Source of the DNA: Pseudaestuariivita atlantica
GTDB taxonomy: Bacteria; Pseudomonadota; Alphaproteobacteria; Rhodobacterales; Rhodobacteraceae
DNA length: 64,000 nt
NCBI RefSeq assembly: GCF_001205715.1
Contig: NZ_AQQZ01000001.1
Location: forward strand, 186,001-250,000
Direction of reading: 5' to 3'
Shown here: positions 20,928 to 30,251 of the stretch, piece by piece
How positions within the stretch are numbered: position 1 is the stretch's first letter
How the letters are laid out: every line of letters starts with the position of its first letter
Position numbers and translations under genes: made by a program
Notes under the pieces: generated by a model
What the model was told of the DNA's origin: nothing
The model's database searches: none
The model's input: only the letters and a program-made list of their open reading frames with translations

Positions 20928-21139
20928 GGGGCACGGGCCGGTTTCGCGGCGCGTTTTCCGGGCAATCCGGCGTCTGGACTCATGCACCCGGTCCAACTGA
21001 CGCTTTCCATTTGCGCACGAACCTGTTGCCTTTCGCGGCGTGTGACGGAAAGATGTCAGACGCCGGTTCCGCTATGCGTGCGCCGGCCGGTCGCCCGATA
21101 ACAACAATGCGGCGGCCTGCATGAAAAAGGGAGAACTTC

Positions 21140-22141
21140 ATGAAACGCAAAAACCTGACCGCGCTTCTCGCGGGCACCGCGATGGCGCTTTCGGCGCAGA
21201 TGGCCGCGGCTGACGCGCATGGCGAGATTACCGTCGCCTACTTCCTGGAATGGCCGATGCCCTTCCAGTTCGCCAAGGTCGAAGGCATGTACGACGAAGC
21301 GCTGGGCATGAAAGTCAACTGGCGCGCGTTCGACTCGGGCGTCGCGATGTCCGCCGCGATGGCCTCGGGCGACATCCAGATCTCGGTCAGCCAGGGTCTG
21401 CCGCCCTTCGTGGTCGCCACCTCGGGTGGACAGGACCTGCAGATCGTCGACGTGGCCGTGTCCTATGCCGACAACGACAACTGCGTCGTCGCCTCGGCAC
21501 TGGAAATCGACAAGGACAGCGCGTCGGAACTGGCCGGCAAGAAGGTCGCCGTTCCGCTCGGCACCGCGGCCCATTACGGCTACCTCAAGCAGATGGAACA
21601 TTTCGGCGTTGATCCGGCGTCGATGGAAATCGTCAACATGAACCCGCCGGAAGGCGCGGCCGCGCTGGCACAGGGTGCCGTCGACATGGCCTGCGGCTGG
21701 GGCGGCTCGCTGCGCCGCATGAAAGAGCACGGCAACGTCCTGCTGACCGGCGACGAGAAGACCGAACTGGGCATCCTGGTGTTCGACGTGACCTCGGCGC
21801 CCGCGGGCTTCGTGGCCGAGAACGGCGACGTGATGGCGACATTCCTCAAGGTCACCGCCGACGCCAACGCGATGTGGGCGGACGAGGCGAACCACGCCAA
21901 GATGCTGCCGGTGATCGCAAAGGATGCGGGCATGGATGAACAGGCGACGATGGAAACCATCTCGACCTTCACCTTCCCGACCGTGGCAGACCAGCTGGGC
22001 GCGGGCTGGCTGGGCGGCAATGCCCAGTCCTTCATGAAAGGCGTCGCCGACGTCTTCGTGCAGGCCGGCTCGATCGACGGCGCTCTCGACACCTACGAGA
22101 ATGCAGTCAACACCGGTCCGCTCGAAGCGATCGCGAACTGA
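21140..22141 (+). CDS. Periplasmic substrate-binding protein of a TauA/SsuA-type ABC transporter
   Basis: 333 residues with a signal peptide (MKRKNLTALLAGTAMALSAQMAAADA). The mature part starts ITVAYFLEWPMPFQFAK and contains KKVAVPLGTAAHYG and GAVDMACGWGGSLRRM. This is the class of binding proteins for taurine, sulfonates and nitrate; it resembles the taurine-type proteins I recall from Paracoccus and Roseobacter relatives, but the ligand is not certain given the downstream sulfatase. GGGAG precedes the ATG. TTGCCT (21026-21031) and AAAGAT (21049-21054), 17 bases apart, may form a weak promoter. First gene of a unit running to 29.9 kb. Confidence 0.8.
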   Translation: MKRKNLTALLAGTAMALSAQMAAADAHGEITVAYFLEWPMPFQFAKVEGMYDEALGMKVNWRAFDSGVAMSAAMASGDIQISVSQGLPPFVVATSGGQDLQIVDVAVSYADNDNCVVASALEIDKDSASELAGKKVAVPLGTAAHYGYLKQMEHFGVDPASMEIVNMNPPEGAAALAQGAVDMACGWGGSLRRMKEHGNVLLTGDEKTELGILVFDVTSAPAGFVAENGDVMATFLKVTADANAMWADEANHAKMLPVIAKDAGMDEQATMETISTFTFPTVADQLGAGWLGGNAQSFMKGVADVFVQAGSIDGALDTYENAVNTGPLEAIAN

Positions 22142-22155
22142 TCCGATACGACGAC

Positions 22156-22181
22156 GGGCGCGCGGGAGGTCTCGCGCGCCC
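22156..22181 (+). other. GC-rich hairpin between the binding-protein and ATPase genes
   Basis: A 9-bp perfect stem GGGCGCGCG / CGCGCGCCC with an 8-base loop, 15 bases after the binding-protein stop codon, and no T run. Such hairpins commonly protect the 3' end of binding-protein mRNA so that it outnumbers the membrane components; that role is inferred. Confidence 0.55.
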
Positions 22182-22240
22182 ACCCGCTCCGGGCCGTGTC
22201 CGGGGCCGCTGCGCCAACCTCCGAAACATATGAGGACACC

Positions 22241-23050
22241 GTGTCCGACCTAGTGATCGACAACATCTCGATGCGCTTCGACCTGCCGAACGGCGATTAC
22301 GTGCAGGCGTTGCAGGACGTGTCCCTGACGCTGCAGAGCGGGGAACTCATGTCCGTTCTTGGCCCGTCCGGATGCGGCAAGACGACCCTTCTGAACATCG
22401 TCGCGGGCTTTCTCGCCCCCACCTCGGGCGAAATCCGCCTGAACGGCGACCGGGTCGAGGGACCCGCCGCCGAACGCGGCATGGTGTTCCAGCAGGGCGC
22501 ATTGTTCGAATGGATGAGCGTGCGCGACAACGTGGGCTTCGGCCCCAAGATGAAGGGCGCCCCCAAGGCGGAAAGCCGCGAGACGGTGGACCACCTGCTC
22601 GACGTGGTGGGCCTGCAGGATTTCAAGGAAAAGATGGTCTATGAACTGTCGGGCGGCATGCAGCAGCGCGTGGCACTGGCCCGCTGCCTTGCCAACGATC
22701 CCGACGTCATCCTGATGGACGAACCGCTCGGCGCGCTCGACGCGCTGACGCGCGAGAAGATGCAGGGCCTTGTCCTGAAGCTCTGGAAAGAGACGGGCAA
22801 GACCATCATCCTCATCACCCACTCGGTCGAAGAGGCTCTGCTGCTGGGCGAACGCCTGCTGGTCATGGCCCCGCGTCCGGGCCGCATTCACAAGGAATAC
22901 CGTCTGCCCTTTGCCGATCTGGGCGTGGGCAAGGACCTGCGCGAGGTCAAGACGCATCCCGATTACGGGCCCAAGCGCGAGGAGATCCTGTCGATGATCT
23001 GGGACATGGAAGAAGAAATCATGGGCCGGACCGAGGAGGCAGGCGCATGA
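22241..23050 (+). CDS. ABC transporter ATP-binding protein (TauB/SsuB type)
   Basis: 269 residues with all ABC signatures: Walker A GPSGCGKTT, Q loop FQQGALFEWMSV, signature ELSGGMQQRVALARC, Walker B VILMDEPLGALD and the switch histidine THSVEEA. It powers import with the permease that overlaps its end by ATGA. A GTG preceded by TGAGGA is taken as the start (MSDLVIDNISM); an upstream GTG in the same frame would add 15 residues but lacks a ribosome site. Confidence 0.88.
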   Translation: MSDLVIDNISMRFDLPNGDYVQALQDVSLTLQSGELMSVLGPSGCGKTTLLNIVAGFLAPTSGEIRLNGDRVEGPAAERGMVFQQGALFEWMSVRDNVGFGPKMKGAPKAESRETVDHLLDVVGLQDFKEKMVYELSGGMQQRVALARCLANDPDVILMDEPLGALDALTREKMQGLVLKLWKETGKTIILITHSVEEALLLGERLLVMAPRPGRIHKEYRLPFADLGVGKDLREVKTHPDYGPKREEILSMIWDMEEEIMGRTEEAGA

Positions 23051-24315
23051 TCCCCCTTCTGATCTACGTCGCCATCTTTGTTGGCGCCTTCTTTGCCGTG
23101 AAATTCATCGTGCGGCGCACCCAGCCGCGCGACTTCACCTCGCTCAAGACCGTGACATTCGGCGATGAAAGCGCCGTGCGCGCGGACAGGTGGGCCTCGA
23201 TCATCTCGGTCGTGGCGCTGTTCGTGCTGTGGGGCATGTTCACCGGGTCGGCCCTGCTGCCGAAATTCCTGCACATGCCGGGGCCGTTCGTGGGCGATAC
23301 CTCGTTCGCCTACACCGCCGAGGGGCCTGCCGGCACCGACGACGCGGTTGTCACGGTGCGCGTGCATCCCGTCGACCAGAAGCCCGACGCGCCCGAGGTC
23401 GATCCCGGCGACGGGTTTGCCAAGAACGACAGCGTCCTGATCGGGGCGTGGCGGTCCGGTCTTATCCTCTGGGACAAGAACGACGAGGCCAAGCGCAAGG
23501 CCGACGGTGCGAAGATCATCGCGATCGACGGCAAGCCCATTTCGGCCGGCGAACGCGTGCGCACCGCCAACGGCACCGTCGCGATTACTGATAAGGGCAC
23601 GATCAACTTCACCCCCGCCAAGGGCATGCAGATGGAGCCGATCTGGCTGCCATCGCCCGAGGCCGTGTGGGCGCGGTTCATCGACCTCACGCAAGAGGGC
23701 TACCAGAACTTCACGGTGCTCGAACACCTTGGCTGGTCGCTCTTCCGCGTGGTCGTGGGCTTCTTCTTCGGGGCGCTGATCGGCATCCCGCTGGGCTACG
23801 CGATGGGTCTCAGCAACTGGTTCCGGGGCTGGTTCGACCCGATCGTGGAATTCATGCGGCCCGTGCCGCCGCTGGCCCTGATCCCGCTGGTCATCATCTG
23901 GTTCGGGATCGAGGAGGACGCCAAGATCATCCTGCTGTTCCTCGCCGCATTGTGGATCATGGCGATCGCCGCGCGGGCGGGGGTGTCGGGCGTGAACATT
24001 TCCAAGGTACACGCGGCCTATTCGCTGGGTGCCAGCAAGTGGCAGGTGATGCGCTACGTGATCGTGCCGAACTCGCTGCCCGAGATCTTCACCGGCGCGC
24101 GCGTCGCGATGGGGGTCTGCTGGGGCACCGTGGTTGCCGCCGAACTGGTCGCGGCGGAAAAGGGCGCGGGCATGATGATCATGGTCGCCTCGCGGTTCAA
24201 CCTGACGGACATCGTGATCGTCGGCATCATCCTGATCGGCGTGATCGGGTACGGCATCGACATCCTGATGCGGCAGGCCGAGCGCTTCCTTGTTCCGTGG
24301 AAGGGCCGCGCCTGA
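23047..24315 (+). CDS. ABC transporter permease (TauC/SsuC type) with a large extracytoplasmic insertion
   Basis: 422 residues, against about 250-280 for typical TauC/SsuC. One helix at 1-20 and another near 50-72 are followed by a hydrophilic stretch (about 80-198) including IIAIDGKPISAGERVRTANG. Only then come LPSPEAVWARF and the standard permease core with the EAA loop SLGASKWQVMRYVIVP. In normal family members the LPSP motif follows TM1 directly, so about 120 residues appear inserted there, probably facing the periplasm. They could hold an accessory ligand-binding or docking domain. Confidence 0.85.
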   Translation: MIPLLIYVAIFVGAFFAVKFIVRRTQPRDFTSLKTVTFGDESAVRADRWASIISVVALFVLWGMFTGSALLPKFLHMPGPFVGDTSFAYTAEGPAGTDDAVVTVRVHPVDQKPDAPEVDPGDGFAKNDSVLIGAWRSGLILWDKNDEAKRKADGAKIIAIDGKPISAGERVRTANGTVAITDKGTINFTPAKGMQMEPIWLPSPEAVWARFIDLTQEGYQNFTVLEHLGWSLFRVVVGFFFGALIGIPLGYAMGLSNWFRGWFDPIVEFMRPVPPLALIPLVIIWFGIEEDAKIILLFLAALWIMAIAARAGVSGVNISKVHAAYSLGASKWQVMRYVIVPNSLPEIFTGARVAMGVCWGTVVAAELVAAEKGAGMMIMVASRFNLTDIVIVGIILIGVIGYGIDILMRQAERFLVPWKGRA

Positions 24316-24351
24316 TCGGCGCCGCCCGGCGGCTTCACGGCTGAAACCGAC

Positions 24352-24423
24352 CTGCGCGTGTCGTCTTTTTCATGGCGTCACGCGCAGTGCCTGTGCCAAG
24401 CTGCCACATGTGAGACATGTGAA
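24352..24423. other. Hairpin and tandem 9-bp repeat in the permease-sulfatase gap
   Basis: The 191-base gap between permease and sulfatase holds a 9-bp inverted repeat CTGCGCGTG / CACGCGCAG (24352-24360 and 24379-24387) around a T-rich loop, and then the tandem ACATGTGAG / ACATGTGAA (24406-24423), each unit containing the palindrome ACATGT. The second could be an operator for the catabolic genes; no regulator gene is adjacent. Confidence 0.3.
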
Positions 24424-24506
24424 ACCCATGACCTACCAACCGCCGCCCGCGTCCGCCTGACGCGCCGGGCGCCGCCCGGTCTGTTTTGGCTTTCCGGGAG
24501 ATTTCC

Positions 24507-26024
24507 ATGTCCGCACCCAACATCCTCATCGTCATGGCCGACCAGCTGGCGCCGCATTTCACCGGCGCCTATGGCCATCCCGTCGTGCAGACGCCGCACA
24601 TGAACCGGCTGGCCAAGCGCGGCATGCGGTTCGATGCGGCCTATTGCAATTCGCCGCTCTGCGCGCCATCCCGCGCGGCGTTCATGACGGGCAAGCACGT
24701 CTCGTCGATCCGCGCCTATGACAACGCCGCCGAACTGCCCTCGGCCACGCCGACCTTCGCGCATTACCTGCGCGAGGCGGGCTATCGCACCTGCCTGTCG
24801 GGCAAGATGCATTTCGTGGGCGCCGACCAGTTGCACGGGTTCGAAGAGCGGCTGACGACCGATGTCTACCCCGCCGACCTTGCGTGGATTCCCGACTGGC
24901 GCGCGCCGGACGAGCGGATCGACAAGTGGTACCACAACCTCGACAGCGTGATCGAGGCGGGGCCGGTCGCGACCTCGTTCCAGGTGGAATACGACGACGA
25001 GGCGACCTTCCTCGCCCGCCGCTGGGTGATCGAGCGCGCGATGCAGAAACAGGCGCCGTGGTGCATGGTCCTGTCGCTGATCCATCCGCACGATCCCTAC
25101 CTGCCCACGCACGATTTCTGGGACCTCTACGACGCGGACGAGATCGACCTGCCCACCATCCCCGAGGCCGACGACCCGCAGACCCAGCGCATCCGCGCGG
25201 CCATCGGCACCGACCTTGTGCCGCCCCCGACCGAGGACCAGGTGCGCCGCGCGCGGCAGGGCTATTACGGCAATGTCAGCCACGTGGACCACAACCTTGG
25301 CATCATGCTGAAGGCGCTGAGGGAGACGGGGCAGCTGGACGACACGGTGGTGATCGTGACCTCGGACCACGGCGACATGCTGGGCGAGCGGGGCCTCTGG
25401 TACAAGATGACCCATTTCGAACACTCCGCCCGTGTGCCGCTGATCGTGGCCGGACCGGGGGTGGAGACGGGGACGTGTGACAGCCCCTGTTCGCTGGTCG
25501 ACCTTGTGCCGACGTTGCTGGACCTTGGCGGCACCGCGCCGGAGCTTGGCCTGCCGCTGGAAGGCCGGTCACTGGTCCCCGAGTTGGCGGGAGAGACGAC
25601 CGAGGGCGCCGCGATCTCGGAATACTGCGCCGAGGGCGTGGACGTGCCGCAGGTGATGATCCGCCGGGGCGCGTTCAAGTACATGGCCGCACCCGGCGAT
25701 CCGCCGATGCTTTACGACGTGGAGAACGATCCCGAGGAGCAGGTGAACCTTGCCGACGATCCCGATTACGCCGACGAGGCCGCGTCCTTTGCCGCCGAGG
25801 TGGCCGACCGCTGGGATTTCGAGGCGCTGACGGCCGATGTCCTCGCCTACCAGGCGCAGCGGCAGGCGGTCTATCGCGGGATGCAGCACGGCCAGCCGAC
25901 CCACTGGGACTGGCAGCCGCCGCGCGATGCGTCGAACGAATACGTGCGCAACCACATGGATTACCGCGTCGTGCAGGAAAAGGGGCGCTTTCCGCCGTTC
26001 CGGGGAGGGTCGGATGAGGCTTGA
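24507..26024 (+). CDS. Choline-sulfatase-like arylsulfatase-family hydrolase
   Basis: 505 residues. SPLCAPSRAAFMTG holds the C-x-P-S-R motif (Cys52) that is oxidised to formylglycine in type I sulfatases. Asp12 in VMADQ and the SDHGDMLGERG stretch provide metal ligands. The C-terminal HWDWQPPRDASNEYVRNHM matches the specific C-terminal domain of choline sulfatase BetC, which splits choline-O-sulfate into choline and sulfate. No BetA or classical BetB is nearby, so a different small sulfate ester is possible. GGGAG lies 7 bases before the ATG. It has no signal peptide and is cytosolic, so the substrate must be imported, consistent with the transporter upstream. Confidence 0.78.
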   Translation: MSAPNILIVMADQLAPHFTGAYGHPVVQTPHMNRLAKRGMRFDAAYCNSPLCAPSRAAFMTGKHVSSIRAYDNAAELPSATPTFAHYLREAGYRTCLSGKMHFVGADQLHGFEERLTTDVYPADLAWIPDWRAPDERIDKWYHNLDSVIEAGPVATSFQVEYDDEATFLARRWVIERAMQKQAPWCMVLSLIHPHDPYLPTHDFWDLYDADEIDLPTIPEADDPQTQRIRAAIGTDLVPPPTEDQVRRARQGYYGNVSHVDHNLGIMLKALRETGQLDDTVVIVTSDHGDMLGERGLWYKMTHFEHSARVPLIVAGPGVETGTCDSPCSLVDLVPTLLDLGGTAPELGLPLEGRSLVPELAGETTEGAAISEYCAEGVDVPQVMIRRGAFKYMAAPGDPPMLYDVENDPEEQVNLADDPDYADEAASFAAEVADRWDFEALTADVLAYQAQRQAVYRGMQHGQPTHWDWQPPRDASNEYVRNHMDYRVVQEKGRFPPFRGGSDEA

Positions 26025-26784
26025 GCGCAAGATCGCCTTCGTCACCGGAGGGCGCGGCGGGATCGGGCGCGCGATCTGCGACCGCTTCGCGCGGGAGGGC
26101 GCGACCGTCTATGCGGGTGACCTCACCGAGGACGGATCGCTCGCCGGCCCTGATGGGCCGTCTCGCTTCGTACCGCTGGACGTGACCGATGAGGCGTCGG
26201 TGAAGGCCGCTGTGACGGAGGTCGGCGACCGGCTCGACATCCTCGTCAACGCGGCCGGGATCGAGATCGAGAAGACCATCGAGGAGACGTCGCTGGAGGA
26301 ATGGAACCGCTCCTTCGCGGTGAACGTGACCGGCACCTTCCTGACGTCGAAGCATTTCCTGCCGCTTCTGCGGAAGGGGCAGGGGCCGTCGATCGTGAAT
26401 TTCGGGTCCTATGACGGGTTCATCGCCGATCCCGGCCTTGCGGCCTATTGCGCGACCAAAGGCGCGGTGCACGCGCTGACCCGCGCCATGGCCTGCGATC
26501 ACGGGCCGGAGGGCATCCGCGTGAACGCGGTCTGTCCCGGTTACGTGGACACGCCCATGCTGCAATCCTTTTTCACGGGCGAAGGCTCGGGCGGCGGCGG
26601 CAAGACCATCGACGCGCTGCAACAGGCCGTGCGCGACGTGCACCCGATGCGCACCTACGGCACGCCCGAGGACGTGGCGAACCTTGTCCTGTGGCTGGCG
26701 TCCGACGAGGCGCGGTATGCGAGCGGGCAATTGTGGGTGCTGGATGGCGGGCTGAGCGCGCAGGTCCAGCAGATGAAGCTTTAG
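26014..26784 (+). CDS. SDR-family oxidoreductase
   Basis: 256 residues of the classical short-chain dehydrogenase fold: TGGRGGIGRAI (cofactor loop), NAAG, an Ser...YCATK catalytic set (Tyr-x3-Lys), and VCPGYVDTPML. The Asp at the end of the second strand (VYAGDL) suggests NAD rather than NADP. It overlaps the sulfatase gene by 11 bases and probably oxidises the alcohol released by desulfation. The substrate is unknown. Confidence 0.83.
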   Translation: MRLERKIAFVTGGRGGIGRAICDRFAREGATVYAGDLTEDGSLAGPDGPSRFVPLDVTDEASVKAAVTEVGDRLDILVNAAGIEIEKTIEETSLEEWNRSFAVNVTGTFLTSKHFLPLLRKGQGPSIVNFGSYDGFIADPGLAAYCATKGAVHALTRAMACDHGPEGIRVNAVCPGYVDTPMLQSFFTGEGSGGGGKTIDALQQAVRDVHPMRTYGTPEDVANLVLWLASDEARYASGQLWVLDGGLSAQVQQMKL

Positions 26785-26796
26785 GAGGGGACGGGG

Positions 26797-28215
26797 ATGC
26801 AGACGAACATGCTGATCAATGGCGAACTGGTCGCGGGCGAGGGCGAAGCGCTGGAGGTGGTGAACCCCTCGACCGGGGAAGCGATCACGTGGGTGTCCGA
26901 GGCGTCCGAGGCGCAGCTGGACGCGGCGGTCGCCACCTGTGCCGAGGCGTTCGAAAGCTACAGCCAGGTCACGCCCGGCGAGCGGGCCGAATTGCTTCTG
27001 ACCATCGCGCAGGTGATCGAGGACAACCAGGACGAGCTGGCGGAGCTGGAAAGCCTCGACGTGGGCAAGCCGTGGCCGTCGGCCCGCGACGACGAGATGC
27101 CGCTGACCATCGACACCTACCGCTTCATGGCGGGTGCGGCGCGCACGATGTCGGGGTCGGCCACGGCGGAATACGTGGCGGGGCATACCAGCATGATCCG
27201 ACGCGACCCGGTGGGTCCGGTCGCGGCCATCGCGCCGTGGAACTACCCGATGATGATGGCCGCGTGGAAGATCGCCGCGCCCCTTGCGGCGGGCTGCACG
27301 ATGGTGCTGAAACCGTCCGAGATCACGCCGCTATCGACCCTGCGGCTGGGTGAATTGCTGGCCGACGTCGTGCCGAAGGGCGTGCTGAACATCGTGCACG
27401 GGCGCGGGCCGTCCATCGGGGACCGGCTGATCAACGCCCCCGCGATGGAGGCGATCACGATCACCGGCTCCCCCGCGACGGGCAAGGCCGCGATGCGCGC
27501 GGCCAGCCAGCAGATCCGGCACGTGCACCTCGAACTCGGCGGCAAGGCCCCTGTCATCGTCTTTGACGATGCCGATCTGGACGCGGTGGTCGAGACGATC
27601 CGCTATGGCGCGTTCTTCAATGCCGGGCAGGATTGCGCCCAGCCGACACGCATCATGGTGCAGGCGGGCCTCTATGACCGGCTGGTGGCCGCCGCGGCGG
27701 ACGCTGTGGGCCAGATCAAGACGGGTGCGCCCCATGCCGACGGGACCGAGATGGGGCCGCTCGTCAACGCCGTGCAGCGCGACCGCGTGGCGGGCTTCGT
27801 CGAGGCTGCGCGCGGCTCGGTCGAGGTCGTGCAGGGCGGCAGCGCGGGCGAGGGGGCGGGGTATTTCTACCAGCCAACGGTGCTCGCCAATGTCGACAAC
27901 GCCGCCGACGTCGCGCAGATGGAAATCTTCGGCCCGGTGGTCACGATCAGCCGCTTTTCCGAGGCCGAAGAGGCGCTGAAGATCGCCAATGCCAGCGGCT
28001 ATGGGCTCGCATCCAGCGTCTGGACCCGCGACGTGGGCGTGGCCATGCAGATGTCGGCGCGGCTGCGGTACGGCATGACATGGGTCAACACCCACGGGAT
28101 GCCCTGCGCCGAGATGCCGTGGGCCGCGATGAAAGGGTCGGGCACGGGGTGCGACATGTCCGTCTACGGGCTCGACGCCTATACCTCGGTCCGGCACGTG
28201 ATGGTGGCGCATTGA
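26797..28215 (+). CDS. NAD-dependent aldehyde dehydrogenase (aminoaldehyde type)
   Basis: 472 residues of the ALDH superfamily. PWNYP (oxyanion Asn), [15 protein letters not shown] (general base Glu) and the nucleophile in [11 protein letters not shown] are all present. The GQDC form of the cysteine motif is seen in gamma-aminobutyraldehyde dehydrogenase-type enzymes rather than in classical betaine-aldehyde dehydrogenase. It probably converts the aldehyde made by a neighbouring SDR to the acid. The next gene starts at a TTG overlapping its stop. Confidence 0.85.
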   Translation: MQTNMLINGELVAGEGEALEVVNPSTGEAITWVSEASEAQLDAAVATCAEAFESYSQVTPGERAELLLTIAQVIEDNQDELAELESLDVGKPWPSARDDEMPLTIDTYRFMAGAARTMSGSATAEYVAGHTSMIRRDPVGPVAAIAPWNYPMMMAAWKIAAPLAAGCTMVLKPSEITPLSTLRLGELLADVVPKGVLNIVHGRGPSIGDRLINAPAMEAITITGSPATGKAAMRAASQQIRHVHLELGGKAPVIVFDDADLDAVVETIRYGAFFNAGQDCAQPTRIMVQAGLYDRLVAAAADAVGQIKTGAPHADGTEMGPLVNAVQRDRVAGFVEAARGSVEVVQGGSAGEGAGYFYQPTVLANVDNAADVAQMEIFGPVVTISRFSEAEEALKIANASGYGLASSVWTRDVGVAMQMSARLRYGMTWVNTHGMPCAEMPWAAMKGSGTGCDMSVYGLDAYTSVRHVMVAH

Positions 28216-28937
28216 GGCTTGCGGGCAAACGCGCGCTGGTCACGGGCGGCGGCGGCGGGATCGGCCTTGGCATCGTCGAGGCGTTCCGCGCCGAAGGGGC
28301 CGAAGTGTTTGCCTGCGGGCGCACGCCGCGGGACCTGGCTGGGTGGGTCACCTGTGACGTGAGCGATGCTGCGCAAGTCGCTGCAATGCTGTCGGAAATC
28401 GGTGATCTGGACGTGCTGGTGAACAATGCGGGCGTGCAGGTCGAGAAGACCGTGGCCGACAGCACCGATGACGATTGGGACGCGGTCGTCGGGATCAATT
28501 GCCGGGGGGTGTTCAACACCTGTCGCGCCGCGATCCCGCGCATGCGCGCGGGCGGGTCGATCATCAATATCGGGTCGATCTCGGGCCATGTCGCGGACCC
28601 GTCGATGGCGCTTTACAACGGGTCGAAGGCGTTCGTGCACGGGCTGACGCGGTCCATCGCGGTGGATCATGGCCCCGCGATCCGGTGCAACGCGATCTGT
28701 CCGGGGTGGATCGAAACGGGCATGCTGGAGGCCGGGTTCGCCTTGGCCGACGACCCGGCGGCGGCGCGGGCGGATGCGCTGGCGCGCCACCCCGTGCGCC
28801 GGTTCGGCCAGCCGGCGGATATTGCCGCGATGGCGGTCTGGCTGGCCTCGGACGCGGCGGCGTTCGCGTCGGGCCAGATGTTCACGGTGGACGGGGGCAT
28901 GACCGCCGCCTCGCCCATCCAACCGGGAGGAGGGTAA
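28212..28937 (+). CDS. SDR-family oxidoreductase, TTG start
   Basis: 241 residues: [15 protein letters not shown], a Ser-Tyr-Lys set (SISG...YNGSKAF) and [10 protein letters not shown]. The likely start is a TTG overlapping the ALDH stop (TTGA), giving [13 protein letters not shown], which aligns with MRLERKIAFVTGG of the first SDR; the nearest in-frame ATG would prepend 44 residues read out of frame from the ALDH gene. The two SDRs are diverged paralogues, so they may act at different steps. Confidence 0.82.
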   Translation: MRLAGKRALVTGGGGGIGLGIVEAFRAEGAEVFACGRTPRDLAGWVTCDVSDAAQVAAMLSEIGDLDVLVNNAGVQVEKTVADSTDDDWDAVVGINCRGVFNTCRAAIPRMRAGGSIINIGSISGHVADPSMALYNGSKAFVHGLTRSIAVDHGPAIRCNAICPGWIETGMLEAGFALADDPAAARADALARHPVRRFGQPADIAAMAVWLASDAAAFASGQMFTVDGGMTAASPIQPGGG

Positions 28938-28940
28938 GCG

Positions 28941-29870
28941 ATGCGCGAACCGATCGGGATACTTGGCGCGGGCGTGATCGGCGCCAGCTGGACGGCCCTG
29001 TTCTGTGCGGGTGGCCACCCCGTCCGGGTGTTCGACCCGGTCGACGGGGCCGAGGCCTTCGTGCGCCGCTACGTGGCCGACGCGTGGCCGGTTTTGCAGG
29101 ATCTTGGGTTGACGGGGGCCGACGCACCGCCGCAATTCGATTTCGTGCAGAACGCGAAGGACGCCGTGAAGGACGCTGTTTTCATTCAGGAAAACGTGCC
29201 TGAACGGTTGCCTGTCAAACATGCGCTGTACCAGGAGATCGAGCCGCACCTGCGGCAGGACGCGGTCATCGCAACCTCCGCTTCGGGCCTGATGCTGAGC
29301 GAGTTGCAGGAGGCGTGGGACGACCCCGCGCCGCTGATCCTTGGCCATCCGTTCAACCCGCCGCACCTGATCCCGCTGGTCGAGGTGATGGGCAACGACC
29401 ACACCCGCCCCGGCGCGGTCGAGGTGGCAGAGGCGCTCTATGCCGCCAACGGCAAGGTCACGATCCGGGTGCAGAAAGAGGTCCCCGGCCACGTCGCCAA
29501 CCGCCTGCAGGCGGCCTTGTGGCGCGAGGCGATCAACCTTGCGCGCGACGGGGTCGCAAGCGTCGGCGATATCGACAAGGCGATCTGGTCGGGGCCGGGA
29601 TTAAGGTGGGCGGCGGGCGGTCCGACAACGCTCTGGCACATGGCTGCCGGACCGGGCGGGATCGCGGAATACTGCGCCCGCTACGGGCCGAGCTTTGATC
29701 GCTGGTGGGCGGACATGAAAGACGCCCGCATGACGCCTGAGGTCATCCGGATGCTGGCAGACGGCGTGGCCGAGGCGACGGATGGCCGCGACCTTGAAAG
29801 CCTTGCGACCGCGCGCGATGACCTGATCACGGCCATGCTGCGCGCAACGGCTGGAAAGCCCCGCATCTAG
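28941..29870 (+). CDS. 3-hydroxyacyl-CoA dehydrogenase-family protein, carnitine dehydrogenase-like
   Basis: 309 residues: an NAD-binding Rossmann domain (GILGAGVIGASW), the catalytic HPFNPPHLIPLVEV block and a C-terminal 3HCDH helical domain (GHVANRLQAALWREA). The short, CoA-independent form resembles L-carnitine dehydrogenase, lambda-crystallin and L-gulonate 3-dehydrogenase, which oxidise beta-hydroxy acids. Three bases separate it from the SDR gene, making it the last gene of the sulfatase unit. It may oxidise a beta-hydroxy acid formed upstream. The substrate is not determinable. Confidence 0.8.
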   Translation: MREPIGILGAGVIGASWTALFCAGGHPVRVFDPVDGAEAFVRRYVADAWPVLQDLGLTGADAPPQFDFVQNAKDAVKDAVFIQENVPERLPVKHALYQEIEPHLRQDAVIATSASGLMLSELQEAWDDPAPLILGHPFNPPHLIPLVEVMGNDHTRPGAVEVAEALYAANGKVTIRVQKEVPGHVANRLQAALWREAINLARDGVASVGDIDKAIWSGPGLRWAAGGPTTLWHMAAGPGGIAEYCARYGPSFDRWWADMKDARMTPEVIRMLADGVAEATDGRDLESLATARDDLITAMLRATAGKPRI

Positions 29871-30251
29871 GTTGCGCCGGAACGGGCGAGGCGGGTCAGC
29901 ACCGCCGGGCTGGTTCGTGCGCATCCTCGGCGGGACACGCTCACGTTGTTCCCGATGCGGGGCGAGGAGCTTGCGGGGCCGCAGGCATCAGGCGCTTGCG
30001 ACAATCGCCCGTTCCGCGTGCAAAGCACGTGTCGCACACGTCTCGCAAGAACGATTCTCGCGCGTTTCAGTTGAATTTTCTTCGCTTTGCGTCATTTCTT
30101 GTTCCCGATGGGAATGATGACGGGTCGAATATCCAACCGGACGCGACGTCATGCGCTGAATCGAGGTGGAAAATGATGATGAGTTTCCCATAACCGTACC
30201 TTCCGCCATCCGATACTCCCGCATAACGAGAACACTCAGGACATTACGGCA
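29871..30251. other. 381-base intergenic region, no gene recognised
   Basis: No convincing coding frame on either strand. The 3' two thirds are less GC-rich than the surroundings and probably hold the promoter of the small gene at 30252. One sharp inverted repeat, ACGTGT-CGC-ACACGT, lies at 30027-30041 and could be an operator. No terminator with a T run was found for the upstream operon. Confidence 0.4.

Noticed and set aside
28080-28211. An ATG start for the second SDR 132 bases upstream
   Set aside because: The added 44 residues are an arginine-rich out-of-frame reading of the aldehyde dehydrogenase 3' end and do not belong to the SDR fold.
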